IMG/VR virus record: IMGVR_UViG_3300038786_000076
Location: 1 to 26,229 of that record
DNA from: a virus
DNA: 26,229 bases
Strand: one strand, 5' to 3'
The notes under the pieces are model-generated. The model saw nothing but the letters and a program-made list of their open reading frames with translations. It ran no database searches and was not told the DNA's origin. Shown here piece by piece: positions 12,521 through 18,923 of the stretch (position 1 is the first letter of the stretch; every line of letters begins with the position of its first letter). The translations under genes were made by a program, and so were the position numbers.

Positions 12521-13209
12521 CGATTAAAACAAGAAACGAATTATTAGAAGGAATATTATCTGAGGTTTCAGGGACTGGCGCTGGTGCGGCAGTGTTGTCT
12601 GTATCCGGTGATATTGTAAGCAATGCAGATCCACTAAATCCTGTTGTTACATTCCCAGTTGACATTACAACTATGCTAAACACTCGCGCGCAGCTAGGGA
12701 ACACAGTAGCAACTGATGGGATAATCACTCCAATTGTATTGGTTGGAACTGGTGACGTGCAGTTGCCTCCACCAGCTTTGCCGCAACCAACAACGGGCGG
12801 AGTTTATAACGGCTATGTCGAGCTTACAGGGCTTAGTATTATATCTGAAAGTGGCGCGGTTACTGTTGTCGGGAGCGAGATAATTATAGGCGCAAGCGGA
12901 GCAGGTGACTACAGGACTCCTCATGCGTGGCTTGATGTTTCAACAGACTCAAATAATAACGTCGTTGGTTTTGTTTTCGCAATTGAAAAGCTATCAACTG
13001 GCCTACTGTCATTCAGTCAGCGAGTGACAGGAAACCGTAGTGCAGCTCATGATCAACAAACTAACATAGCAGGAGGGGGGTTTGTGTCATCTCTTGTTGC
13101 TGGGGATAAAATATCAGTATGGGCTGCTGCATCGGTTAGTTGTAATTTAACAGTTTATGATGCAAATCTAGGCTTGGAAATGGCGATCCCTGCATCGTTT
13201 AAGGTGTAA
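12517..13209 (+). CDS. Fibre/decoration-like protein with a jelly-roll-like C-terminus, 230 aa
   Basis: The N-terminal 55 residues are helical (TRNELLEGILSEVSG), then a beta-rich, Gly/Ser/Thr-rich body follows. The C-terminal 100 residues resemble TNF/C1q-like trimeric jelly rolls found in phage fibres and spore-coat proteins: HAWLDVSTDSNNNVVGFVF, FVSSLVAGDKISVWAA, LTVYDANLGLEM. This is a pattern judgement, not a proven match. The ATG overlaps the previous stop (ATGA). With the LamG protein it forms a block of surface-type proteins between capsid and neck genes, so a head-fibre function is the best inference. Confidence 0.65.
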   Translation: MTIKTRNELLEGILSEVSGTGAGAAVLSVSGDIVSNADPLNPVVTFPVDITTMLNTRAQLGNTVATDGIITPIVLVGTGDVQLPPPALPQPTTGGVYNGYVELTGLSIISESGAVTVVGSEIIIGASGAGDYRTPHAWLDVSTDSNNNVVGFVFAIEKLSTGLLSFSQRVTGNRSAAHDQQTNIAGGGFVSSLVAGDKISVWAAASVSCNLTVYDANLGLEMAIPASFKV

Positions 13210-13212
13210 CTT

Positions 13213-13731
13213 ATGGCTTTAATTTTAGAGGACGGAACAGGCGTGGCAGATGCTTCGTCTTATATTTCAGAAGTAGACGCACAAGCAATGGCTTTACTTT
13301 ATGGCTTAACGCTACCTGCTGTCGTTGCTGATGCAGAGATCGCATTACGGCAGGGCTATTTAAACCTAAATACTCACGAGGCGCAGTTGCAAGGCGCTAG
13401 ATATTACTCTGTGCAAACTGGAATATTTCCTCGCTTTGCCGTTTATGCAAATGGCTTCTTGCTTGATGTTGCAACAATACCTAATGATTTAATATTGGCG
13501 CAGCTATACGCGGCATCTGCAATCTCCGGCGGCGTTGACACAAACGCAGTTGATAACGGGCAAAACTTAGCTTCGTTTGATGTTGCTGACGTTTACAGCG
13601 AGTCGTACCAGGATGGCGCAAGAGTGAAAGTAAACAGCCGCATACAAGGCGTTTATAATTCTCTTCAGCAATATTATAAATCCGCGTTGGTTGGTGGTCA
13701 GAATCATCGTGAATTTGAGTGGTTGACATAA
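13213..13731 (+). CDS. Head-tail connector-like protein (DnaT-like domain family)
   Basis: The start MALILEDGTGVADASSYISEVDAQAMA is characteristic of a family of phage neck proteins often labelled DnaT-like or gp6-like head-tail connectors. The rest is helical with ADAEIALRQGYLNL in the middle. The 172-residue length suits the family. The ribosome site AAGGTG lies in the last codons of the preceding gene. Position after the capsid region and just before other neck genes supports a connector that binds under the portal. Confidence 0.75.
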   Translation: MALILEDGTGVADASSYISEVDAQAMALLYGLTLPAVVADAEIALRQGYLNLNTHEAQLQGARYYSVQTGIFPRFAVYANGFLLDVATIPNDLILAQLYAASAISGGVDTNAVDNGQNLASFDVADVYSESYQDGARVKVNSRIQGVYNSLQQYYKSALVGGQNHREFEWLT

Positions 13732-14102
13732 TGGCAGGGCAAGATATAGCTAACAAAGTTAAATCGGGATTGCTTAAAGCCGGTGTAAAAACCGGTAACG
13801 GCACGAGCACTATTTACTTGAATAAAAAAGTTTATAGCGCAGGCAATCCAATCAACCCACCGACTGAAACTGTCACGCCTATTTTATTAGTCGATGCAAT
13901 CATTAAAGATTTTAATAAAAGTTTAATTGATAATGATTTAATTCGAGGCGGTGATAAACAGCTTGTGTGCAACGGTGATATTGCAATCGTGCAGAATGAC
14001 GAGATTAACGTTAACGGCAAAATTCACGCGGTTATAGCTGTTGATGTTAAAATGCCTGCAAACGTACCACTAGCGTATATAGCGCAGTTGAGAGCGCAGT
14101 AA
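13731..14102 (+). CDS. Putative head closure or neck protein
   Basis: This 123-residue protein begins MAGQDIANKVKSGLLKAG. The ATG at 13731 overlaps the previous stop (TAATG), which I prefer to an in-frame GTG at 13719. It is rich in short strands (TPILLVDAIIKDF, GDIAIVQNDEINVNGKIHAVIAVDV) and could be a small barrel of the head-closure type. The next gene starts by the same one-base overlap. The name rests mainly on gene order between connector and HK97 gp10-like genes. Confidence 0.65.
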   Translation: MAGQDIANKVKSGLLKAGVKTGNGTSTIYLNKKVYSAGNPINPPTETVTPILLVDAIIKDFNKSLIDNDLIRGGDKQLVCNGDIAIVQNDEINVNGKIHAVIAVDVKMPANVPLAYIAQLRAQ

Positions 14103-14509
14103 TGGCGCTTAAAGGGTTAGGTAATGTGCGCAAGGCTTTGGGTGAAGTTGAAAAGCCTTTAAATAAGCATCTAAGAGGTATTTTTCTTCAGGGGCTAGGC
14201 AATATTGCAGGCGGTGGACCTGTTGATGAAGGCCGAGCAAGAAGCAACTGGTTTTTAAAAATCGGATCTCCATCAAATAAAACAACGAAACAAATAAACG
14301 GCGATCCGCACTTAGGCAGGATGTCCACCAATGTTCTTGGAAAGAAGATATTTTACACTAATAATTTGCCGTATATAAGCAAATTAGAGTACGGTGGATT
14401 CCCAGGTAACGGCCCTAAAACAGCGCTAGGTTATAGTGACCAAGCCGTTGGTGGTTGGGTTAGGGTGGAATTACTTAGAATGCGCAAAGGAATAAGGGCT
14501 ATTAAATGA
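14102..14509 (+). CDS. HK97 gp10-like neck/tail component
   Basis: This 135-residue protein has features of the HK97 gp10 family: PVDEGRARSNWFLKIG, which corresponds to the common PVDTGRLRNSW-type phrase, and YTNNLPYISKLEYGG, the family's most recognisable segment. These proteins act at the head-tail junction. It starts by TAATG overlap and its stop overlaps the next start by 4 bases (ATGA). Confidence 0.82.
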   Translation: MALKGLGNVRKALGEVEKPLNKHLRGIFLQGLGNIAGGGPVDEGRARSNWFLKIGSPSNKTTKQINGDPHLGRMSTNVLGKKIFYTNNLPYISKLEYGGFPGNGPKTALGYSDQAVGGWVRVELLRMRKGIRAIK

Positions 14510-14919
14510 GTCAACTATCAATAAGAAACGATTTATTAACGCAGGCAATAGCGACAATCGAAACAGGTTTGGGGCTTGATCTTGTTTATGAGAATAACGA
14601 CTTCGATCCAACTGGATTGGCGGCGTGGTGCTCTTATCACTTCATACCTGCAACTTCTGAATCATGCGGCAAAACTGTCAACTCAAGCGATGAAGAGCGC
14701 GGATTTATTCAGATCTCTGTATACGTTAAAACAAACGCGTTAACCTATGACAATGAACAGTTGACAATCATTGACGAGATAAAGAAAGCGTTCTATTTTG
14801 GCGCGGTGATTGGCGATGTTCAGGTGTTGGAAGTAACGCTCAACAATGGATATACAGTTGAGAGCTACTTCAAGAGGGATGTCACAATTAATTATTCGGC
14901 GTTTACATCAAGGGTATAG
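14506..14919 (+). CDS. Putative tail terminator/completion protein
   Basis: This 137-residue protein has one helix near the N-terminus (IRNDLLTQAIATIETG), then alternating strands including GFIQISVYVKTN and a C-terminal strand (KRDVTINYSAFTSRV). This resembles the fold pattern of gpU-like tail terminators and DUF4128-type proteins, and it has the same place in the gene order, between the gp10-like gene and the tail tube. The exact family is uncertain. It ends the neck cluster; a 200-base gap follows. Confidence 0.68.
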   Translation: MSQLSIRNDLLTQAIATIETGLGLDLVYENNDFDPTGLAAWCSYHFIPATSESCGKTVNSSDEERGFIQISVYVKTNALTYDNEQLTIIDEIKKAFYFGAVIGDVQVLEVTLNNGYTVESYFKRDVTINYSAFTSRV

Positions 14920-14939
14920 AGATGCTGCTTTAGATAGTG

Positions 14940-15050
14940 TGCGATGCTTTTATTTTCATTCATCGCATTCTCTATAGCTTTGGGTTAGTCAGAAGATTGC
15001 GCGGCAATTCATTGGCTAGTTGAACTTTCGGGTTGCATTCCCTAGCCGCC
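14940..15050 (+). other. Structured gap before the tail tube gene
   Basis: No gene is visible between 14920 and 15119. TGCGATG (14940-14946) pairs with CATCGCA (14961-14967). GGCTAG (15014-15019) pairs with CTAGCC (15042-15047), followed by GCC and TTTT, a terminator-like end. Inside that loop, GGG, TTGCATT, CCC (15030-15042) resembles a short T arm, similar to the two T-arm-like hairpins in the gap at 7626-7683. The innermost pairing shares a base with the outer stem, so the two are alternatives. Confidence 0.4.
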
Positions 15051-15051
15051 T

Positions 15052-15080
15052 TTTAACCTTAGCACTTGATGTGCTATAAT
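15052..15080 (+). promoter_or_regulatory. Extended -10 promoter for the tail tube gene
   Basis: A perfect TATAAT at 15075-15080 is preceded by TGC, giving an extended -10 element. The -35 region TTTAAC (15052-15057, 17-base spacer) is poor, as is usual with an extended -10. A palindrome TAGCAC/GTGCTA with a 5-base centre (15060-15076) ends in the -10 box and could be an operator. The tail tube gene starts 40 bases downstream. Confidence 0.6.
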
Positions 15081-15119
15081 GCAATAAACAAACTAAACAA
15101 ATAAAAGAGGTTAAGTATT

Positions 15120-15530
15120 ATGAGTGGAGAATTAAACGGAACGGCGGTCATTGTCTCTGATTCGGCTAACGAGATTGTAGGGCAAGGAGAATGCACGTTA
15201 ACATTCAACGGGACACCTATCGACATCTCCAATAAGTCCAGCGGTGATTACATTGCTTTATTGGATGGCGAGTTAGCAGGTAAACAGTTGCAAGTTTCAA
15301 TGACAATTGTCTATAACGACGATTCAAACTATGAAGCAATGCGAGCTGATGCGCTAGCTGGTGCTCAATCAGTATATAGCATTACATACGGGGCAACAGG
15401 TGAGATCTTCAGTGCTACGTTTGTTCCAACAGGCTTGAGTGATGCGTTACCACATGGAGATAAGGTATCAACAAGCCTTACTTTGATGTCTAGCGGTGTT
15501 GTGACGCACACGCCGGCAACAGTTATTTAA
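15120..15530 (+). CDS. Major tail tube protein
   Basis: This 136-residue protein has the layout of siphovirus tail tube subunits. It starts with a strand-rich region (LNGTAVIVSDSANEIVGQGECTLTF), has the phrase GTPIDISNKSSGDYIALLDG, which resembles the NTTEIDVTTKDSGGW-type loop of the family, and ends with a sheet (STSLTLMSSGVVTHT). It has its own promoter, as expected for a high-copy protein. The ATG follows AGAGGTTAAGTATT. It directly precedes the chaperone and tape measure genes. Confidence 0.83.
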   Translation: MSGELNGTAVIVSDSANEIVGQGECTLTFNGTPIDISNKSSGDYIALLDGELAGKQLQVSMTIVYNDDSNYEAMRADALAGAQSVYSITYGATGEIFSATFVPTGLSDALPHGDKVSTSLTLMSSGVVTHTPATVI

Positions 15531-15540
15531 GGCTTAATAT

Positions 15541-15930
15541 ATGAGACTTTGCTATAAAGAATATCCTTACAAGATGTCTCTAGGAGCAATGAAGCAGTTT
15601 AAGCAAGCCACAGGTAAAGATCTGTGGTGTACTTTGCTGCAATTCATGGAGTGTTACGCAGAAAGCGCGGACCAATCGCTTGTTGCTAGAATGCGTAAAC
15701 TGTATGAAGTTGTTGACTTTGAAACGGCGTCACATATCTTTCACTCATTAATTAGAGCTGAAGATAAATCAATTCCACTTATTGAGATTGAAGATGCGAT
15801 GTTTAAAGTCGGATGGCTTCCTACAGAGCGCGATGGTGACATGTCCGAGCCTTGGCCTTTTGTTTTAGTGCCATTGGCTCACGAAATAAATAAACAGTTC
15901 GAGATGGATGCCAGCGAAGCAAAAAAGTAA
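15541..15930 (+). CDS. Tail assembly chaperone, short form (G-like)
   Basis: This 129-residue protein occupies the slot of lambda gpG between tail tube and tape measure. It begins MRLCYKEYPYKMSLGAMKQFKQATGKDLW, a phrase typical of tail assembly chaperones of this kind, and is helical and acidic. Its last codons are GCA AAA AAG TAA, which contain a slippery heptamer at 15921-15927. A fraction of ribosomes should slip back one base and make the longer form (see 15541-16193). Only 10 bases separate it from the tail tube stop, and its ribosome site is weak, so coupling to the tail tube gene is likely. Confidence 0.83.
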   Translation: MRLCYKEYPYKMSLGAMKQFKQATGKDLWCTLLQFMECYAESADQSLVARMRKLYEVVDFETASHIFHSLIRAEDKSIPLIEIEDAMFKVGWLPTERDGDMSEPWPFVLVPLAHEINKQFEMDASEAKK

Positions 15931-16193
15931 CGTGCAGTTATCAATCACCGATTAAGCGCAAACTTAAATCATTCGAGTTTGACTTTTTCGGCTATTGGAA
16001 ATACTGCGTTAAAGAGCTAAAGATACAACCATATGAAGCGTGGAATCTTGATTTTATAGAGATTAGATGCTTGGCTGAATTGTCGGATAATAAAGCACAG
16101 GATTTATCATTAATGCTAAACTTTGAGCGTAAACAAAATGGCGCTACTAATAAATTTTTATGTATGGCTCAAGGGGTAACTAATGGCAACTGA
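15541..16193 (+). CDS. Tail assembly chaperone, -1 frameshift fusion (GT-like)
   Basis: The frame shifts by -1 at A-AAA-AAG (15921-15927), the slippery sequence also used by E. coli dnaX. After the slip, reading continues at GTA 15927 and stays open for 88 codons to TGA 16191-16193, giving a 217-residue fusion. The extension has no start codon of its own near its beginning. It contains KSFEFDFFGYWKYCVKEL and KIQPYEAWNLDFIEIRCLAEL, the pattern of T-domain extensions that recruit the tape measure protein. It runs over the tape measure start by 11 bases. No strong downstream pseudoknot was seen. The arrangement matches the well-known G/GT strategy of lambda-like tails. Confidence 0.85.
15921..15927 (+). 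promoter_or_regulatory. Slippery site for -1 ribosomal frameshifting
   Basis: A-AAA-AAG lies in phase with the zero-frame codons GCA AAA AAG and is followed at once by the zero-frame stop TAA. Both tRNAs can re-pair after a slip. The long -1 open frame downstream supports its use. Confidence 0.85.
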
Positions 16194-18099
16194 AAAATTA
16201 ATAGTTGAGTTGGATGCTAAGACGCAAAAGCTAGATAAGGCGCTTAAATCTACTGATAAAAAACTTTCTACTTTAGATAAGCAAACTAAAAAGACTGATA
16301 AAAGTTTTGACAAACTATCTAAAACAGCGAGCAATTCTTCCTCTTCATTTATATCATTAAACAAAATGATTGTCGCTGGTTCTGCTGCTATGCTGGCGCT
16401 CAGTGTTGTAACTAAAAAAGCAATAACAATCTCCGACGAGTACAACGTTTCACAAATCAGAACGGAGGCGGTATTAAAAGCAACAGGTAACGCGGCAGGG
16501 TTTACATCTGGGCAATTGAGGGAGCAGGCTGACGCACTTGCATTAACCACGCTTGCATCTACTAAAGGCGTTCAAGAAGCTCAAGCTAAATTATTAACAT
16601 TCAATAAAATCTCTGGTGACATATTCACTGAGACAATAGAACTGTCTCAAGATCTTGCTGAGTTAGGCTTTGGATCTGTCTCCTCATCTGCGCTACAACT
16701 TGGTAAAGCACTCCAGGATCCTGCAACTGGATTAAGTATGCTTAATCGTGTTGGTATAACATTTAGCTCAACTCAAAAAGAACAAATAAAGCTTTTATCA
16801 GAGACAGGAAGGAGCGCAGAGGCTCAAAGGATTATACTTGCAACACTTCAAAAGCAAGTTGGCGGCGTAGGTGCGGCAGTAGCTAAAGACTCACTGGCTG
16901 GCAAGATGGACACAGCTAGTCAGAGGTATGATGAGTTTGCCGAAAATCTAGGCAAAAAGTCAGGGCTGCTAAAGGCTGCAAAATGGTCTGTTGATCAGTT
17001 GGCAGGGTCTTTTGATTATTTGTCTGCTGCACTTGCATTGCCTGATATTGACGACACGCTGGCAACTGCACAGAACACTATGGACGGGTTAAATTCTACT
17101 ATAGGAAAGCAATCGGAAAAGCTTGCTGGCGCAAATAAAGAACTAGAAAGATCTCAAGGAAATTATATAAAGCAGATCGATTCTAGGATGAAAATAAGCA
17201 AGATAGAATCTAACTTAGCAAGGCTCGAAAAAGAAAAAATAAAAAGGGCAGCAGAGCTTGATGCAGCAACTAAAGCGGTCGAAGATAGGGATGAGAAAAT
17301 AGCGCAAGCAAAAATCGACTCTGAAAAAGTCAAGGAAGCAACTATTTTAGAAAATAAAAAAGCTGCTGTTGCTGCTGAAGCTGTGATAGTAAAAAAAGCA
17401 GCGGAAGATGCAGAGGAAAAACGCGCGGCAGCGGAAGCGGTTATAGCTGACAGGCTTGAGACAGATGAACAAAGGCTATTAGATCGATACAATAACGAGC
17501 TAGTTTTAATCGGTGAAAACAACGATTTGAAATTAGGGTTAGAACAAGAGTATCAAGACAATTTAGCAGCAATAAAGCAAGCAGCGGCAGACGCAGACGC
17601 AGTAAGAGAGGTCGAGCTGTCTAGCGTGTTTAGTAATTTGGCTGGCGATGATGCTGATGAGATAGACAAAAAGAACAAAGATAAAGAGAAAAGCGATGCC
17701 GCATATCTTAGTGCTGCGCTATCAATAGGTAATACTCTTGCAGCAGGCAATGAAGATGTGCAAAAACTTTCTATTGTTGCAAACACAGCAGCAGGTATAA
17801 CAAGGCAGTTTTCAGATCTTCCATATCCAGCTGCATTGGCAACATCGGCGGCAATTGCAATCAGCGGACTTACTCAGCTTAGTAACGTTGGCAGCGGCTC
17901 AATATCAGGCGGCACTGGTGCGGCTCCTGCAACTACGCAACCAGAGCCAACAACAGAGCTAACTGTAAGCGACACAGATGCAAGCGGTGCAAGTGCGTCT
18001 CAAATACTAACAATTAAAATAGACTCTGACGACAGTGAGTTAGCGGTTGCTTTAAGTGGTATACTTGGCAAAGCAAAAGTTGACGGGGTAATATCATGA
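16183..18099 (+). CDS. Tape measure protein
   Basis: The tape measure protein sets tail length and is the internal scaffold of the tube. At 638 residues, by the usual rule of about 0.15 nm per residue, it predicts a tail near 95 nm. The N-terminus is a Lys-rich coiled coil (LDKALKSTDKKLSTLDKQTK), followed by a hydrophobic segment at about 62-80 (MIVAGSAAMLALSVV), a region like other phage tape measures (LRTEAVLKATGNAAG-type start; ALQLGKALQDPATGLSML), a long charged coiled coil (about 300-480), and a Ser/Gly/Thr-rich C-terminus. Its start overlaps the frameshift extension. GGGG lies 10 bases before the ATG. Confidence 0.9.
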   Translation: MATEKLIVELDAKTQKLDKALKSTDKKLSTLDKQTKKTDKSFDKLSKTASNSSSSFISLNKMIVAGSAAMLALSVVTKKAITISDEYNVSQIRTEAVLKATGNAAGFTSGQLREQADALALTTLASTKGVQEAQAKLLTFNKISGDIFTETIELSQDLAELGFGSVSSSALQLGKALQDPATGLSMLNRVGITFSSTQKEQIKLLSETGRSAEAQRIILATLQKQVGGVGAAVAKDSLAGKMDTASQRYDEFAENLGKKSGLLKAAKWSVDQLAGSFDYLSAALALPDIDDTLATAQNTMDGLNSTIGKQSEKLAGANKELERSQGNYIKQIDSRMKISKIESNLARLEKEKIKRAAELDAATKAVEDRDEKIAQAKIDSEKVKEATILENKKAAVAAEAVIVKKAAEDAEEKRAAAEAVIADRLETDEQRLLDRYNNELVLIGENNDLKLGLEQEYQDNLAAIKQAAADADAVREVELSSVFSNLAGDDADEIDKKNKDKEKSDAAYLSAALSIGNTLAAGNEDVQKLSIVANTAAGITRQFSDLPYPAALATSAAIAISGLTQLSNVGSGSISGGTGAAPATTQPEPTTELTVSDTDASGASASQILTIKIDSDDSELAVALSGILGKAKVDGVIS

Positions 18100-18923
18100 T
18101 TGTATCTACATCAAACATAGCAAGCACAGCGACTATCACGGCAACACCAGAAAGCGCGTTGCAAGACATCAACGTCATAACAGATGGAGATTATTCAAGC
18201 GTTTATACTGACACGCTTGCTGGTACAGTGCAGATTACTTTCTTATTCGCTGAGCCTACAGCAATAGGCTATATTGCAATAGGTGGCTCTAACATTGGCA
18301 GAAAATCGAAGCTAAAAATAACATCCTCAGATACCGGGCAGCCAATCAACTTCTTAACATCTAACCTATCTCAGCTTGTAACGGCAGATGGTTTTGATTT
18401 TGCTGTATCTCTTGGCAATTCAATAGACGATTCAGCAATGAACTTGTCAGAGTCGCCGGTGCTGATGTATAAGGTTGATATGATCGGGGCTTTGTCCGTG
18501 ACAATAGTTGTTGAGGGTGCCGGTCAGATTTCAATTGCAGAGATCGCAATGGGTGATTACTACGAGATCCCAAGAGGCGAGCAGTCAGGCTACGCTAGAC
18601 CGTGGACAGTTCCTAATATTAAATCACGCTCAACAGTTGGGCTTAATAATTCACCGGTCAACCTGTCGTATGAATCAAGGTCTCTAAGTTGTACGCTGAG
18701 CGTCCCTAACAATATAATGACAGATTTCGCAGGCTGGTATAACTTCATTAATTTTGCTGCAAATAATACTTTTTACGTCCTAGAAGATGATAACAAGTTC
18801 CACTCTTATTCTGGATTCGACGCAGTGCCAGGTATGACAAAAGCGCACAGTCAAACTAGATCGCTTGGGGCTTCATCTATAAGCTTTAAGGCGTTTGCTA
18901 AATCAACAGAGGCATTGTTTTAA
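18096..18923 (+). CDS. Tail protein with a discoidin-like N-terminal half (distal-tail-like)
   Basis: This 275-residue protein follows the tape measure by an ATGA overlap, the position of distal tail proteins. Its first 150 residues are beta-rich and resemble galactose-binding discoidin-type folds (VITDGDYSSVYTDTLAGTVQITFLFAEPTAIGYIAIGGSNIG), then ISIAEIAMGDYYEIPRG. The second half has tail-protein-like SYESRSLSCTLSVP and NTFYVLEDDNKFHSYSGF. I infer a distal tail or baseplate hub adaptor. The start overlaps the previous gene by 4 bases and the stop overlaps the next ATG by one. Confidence 0.7.
   Translation: MIVSTSNIASTATITATPESALQDINVITDGDYSSVYTDTLAGTVQITFLFAEPTAIGYIAIGGSNIGRKSKLKITSSDTGQPINFLTSNLSQLVTADGFDFAVSLGNSIDDSAMNLSESPVLMYKVDMIGALSVTIVVEGAGQISIAEIAMGDYYEIPRGEQSGYARPWTVPNIKSRSTVGLNNSPVNLSYESRSLSCTLSVPNNIMTDFAGWYNFINFAANNTFYVLEDDNKFHSYSGFDAVPGMTKAHSQTRSLGASSISFKAFAKSTEALF

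Noticed and set aside
16158-16550. Minus-strand frame across the tape measure start
   Set aside because: It has the low-complexity Ser/Ala/Leu pattern typical of a complement to a Lys-rich coding strand; no ribosome site or family.
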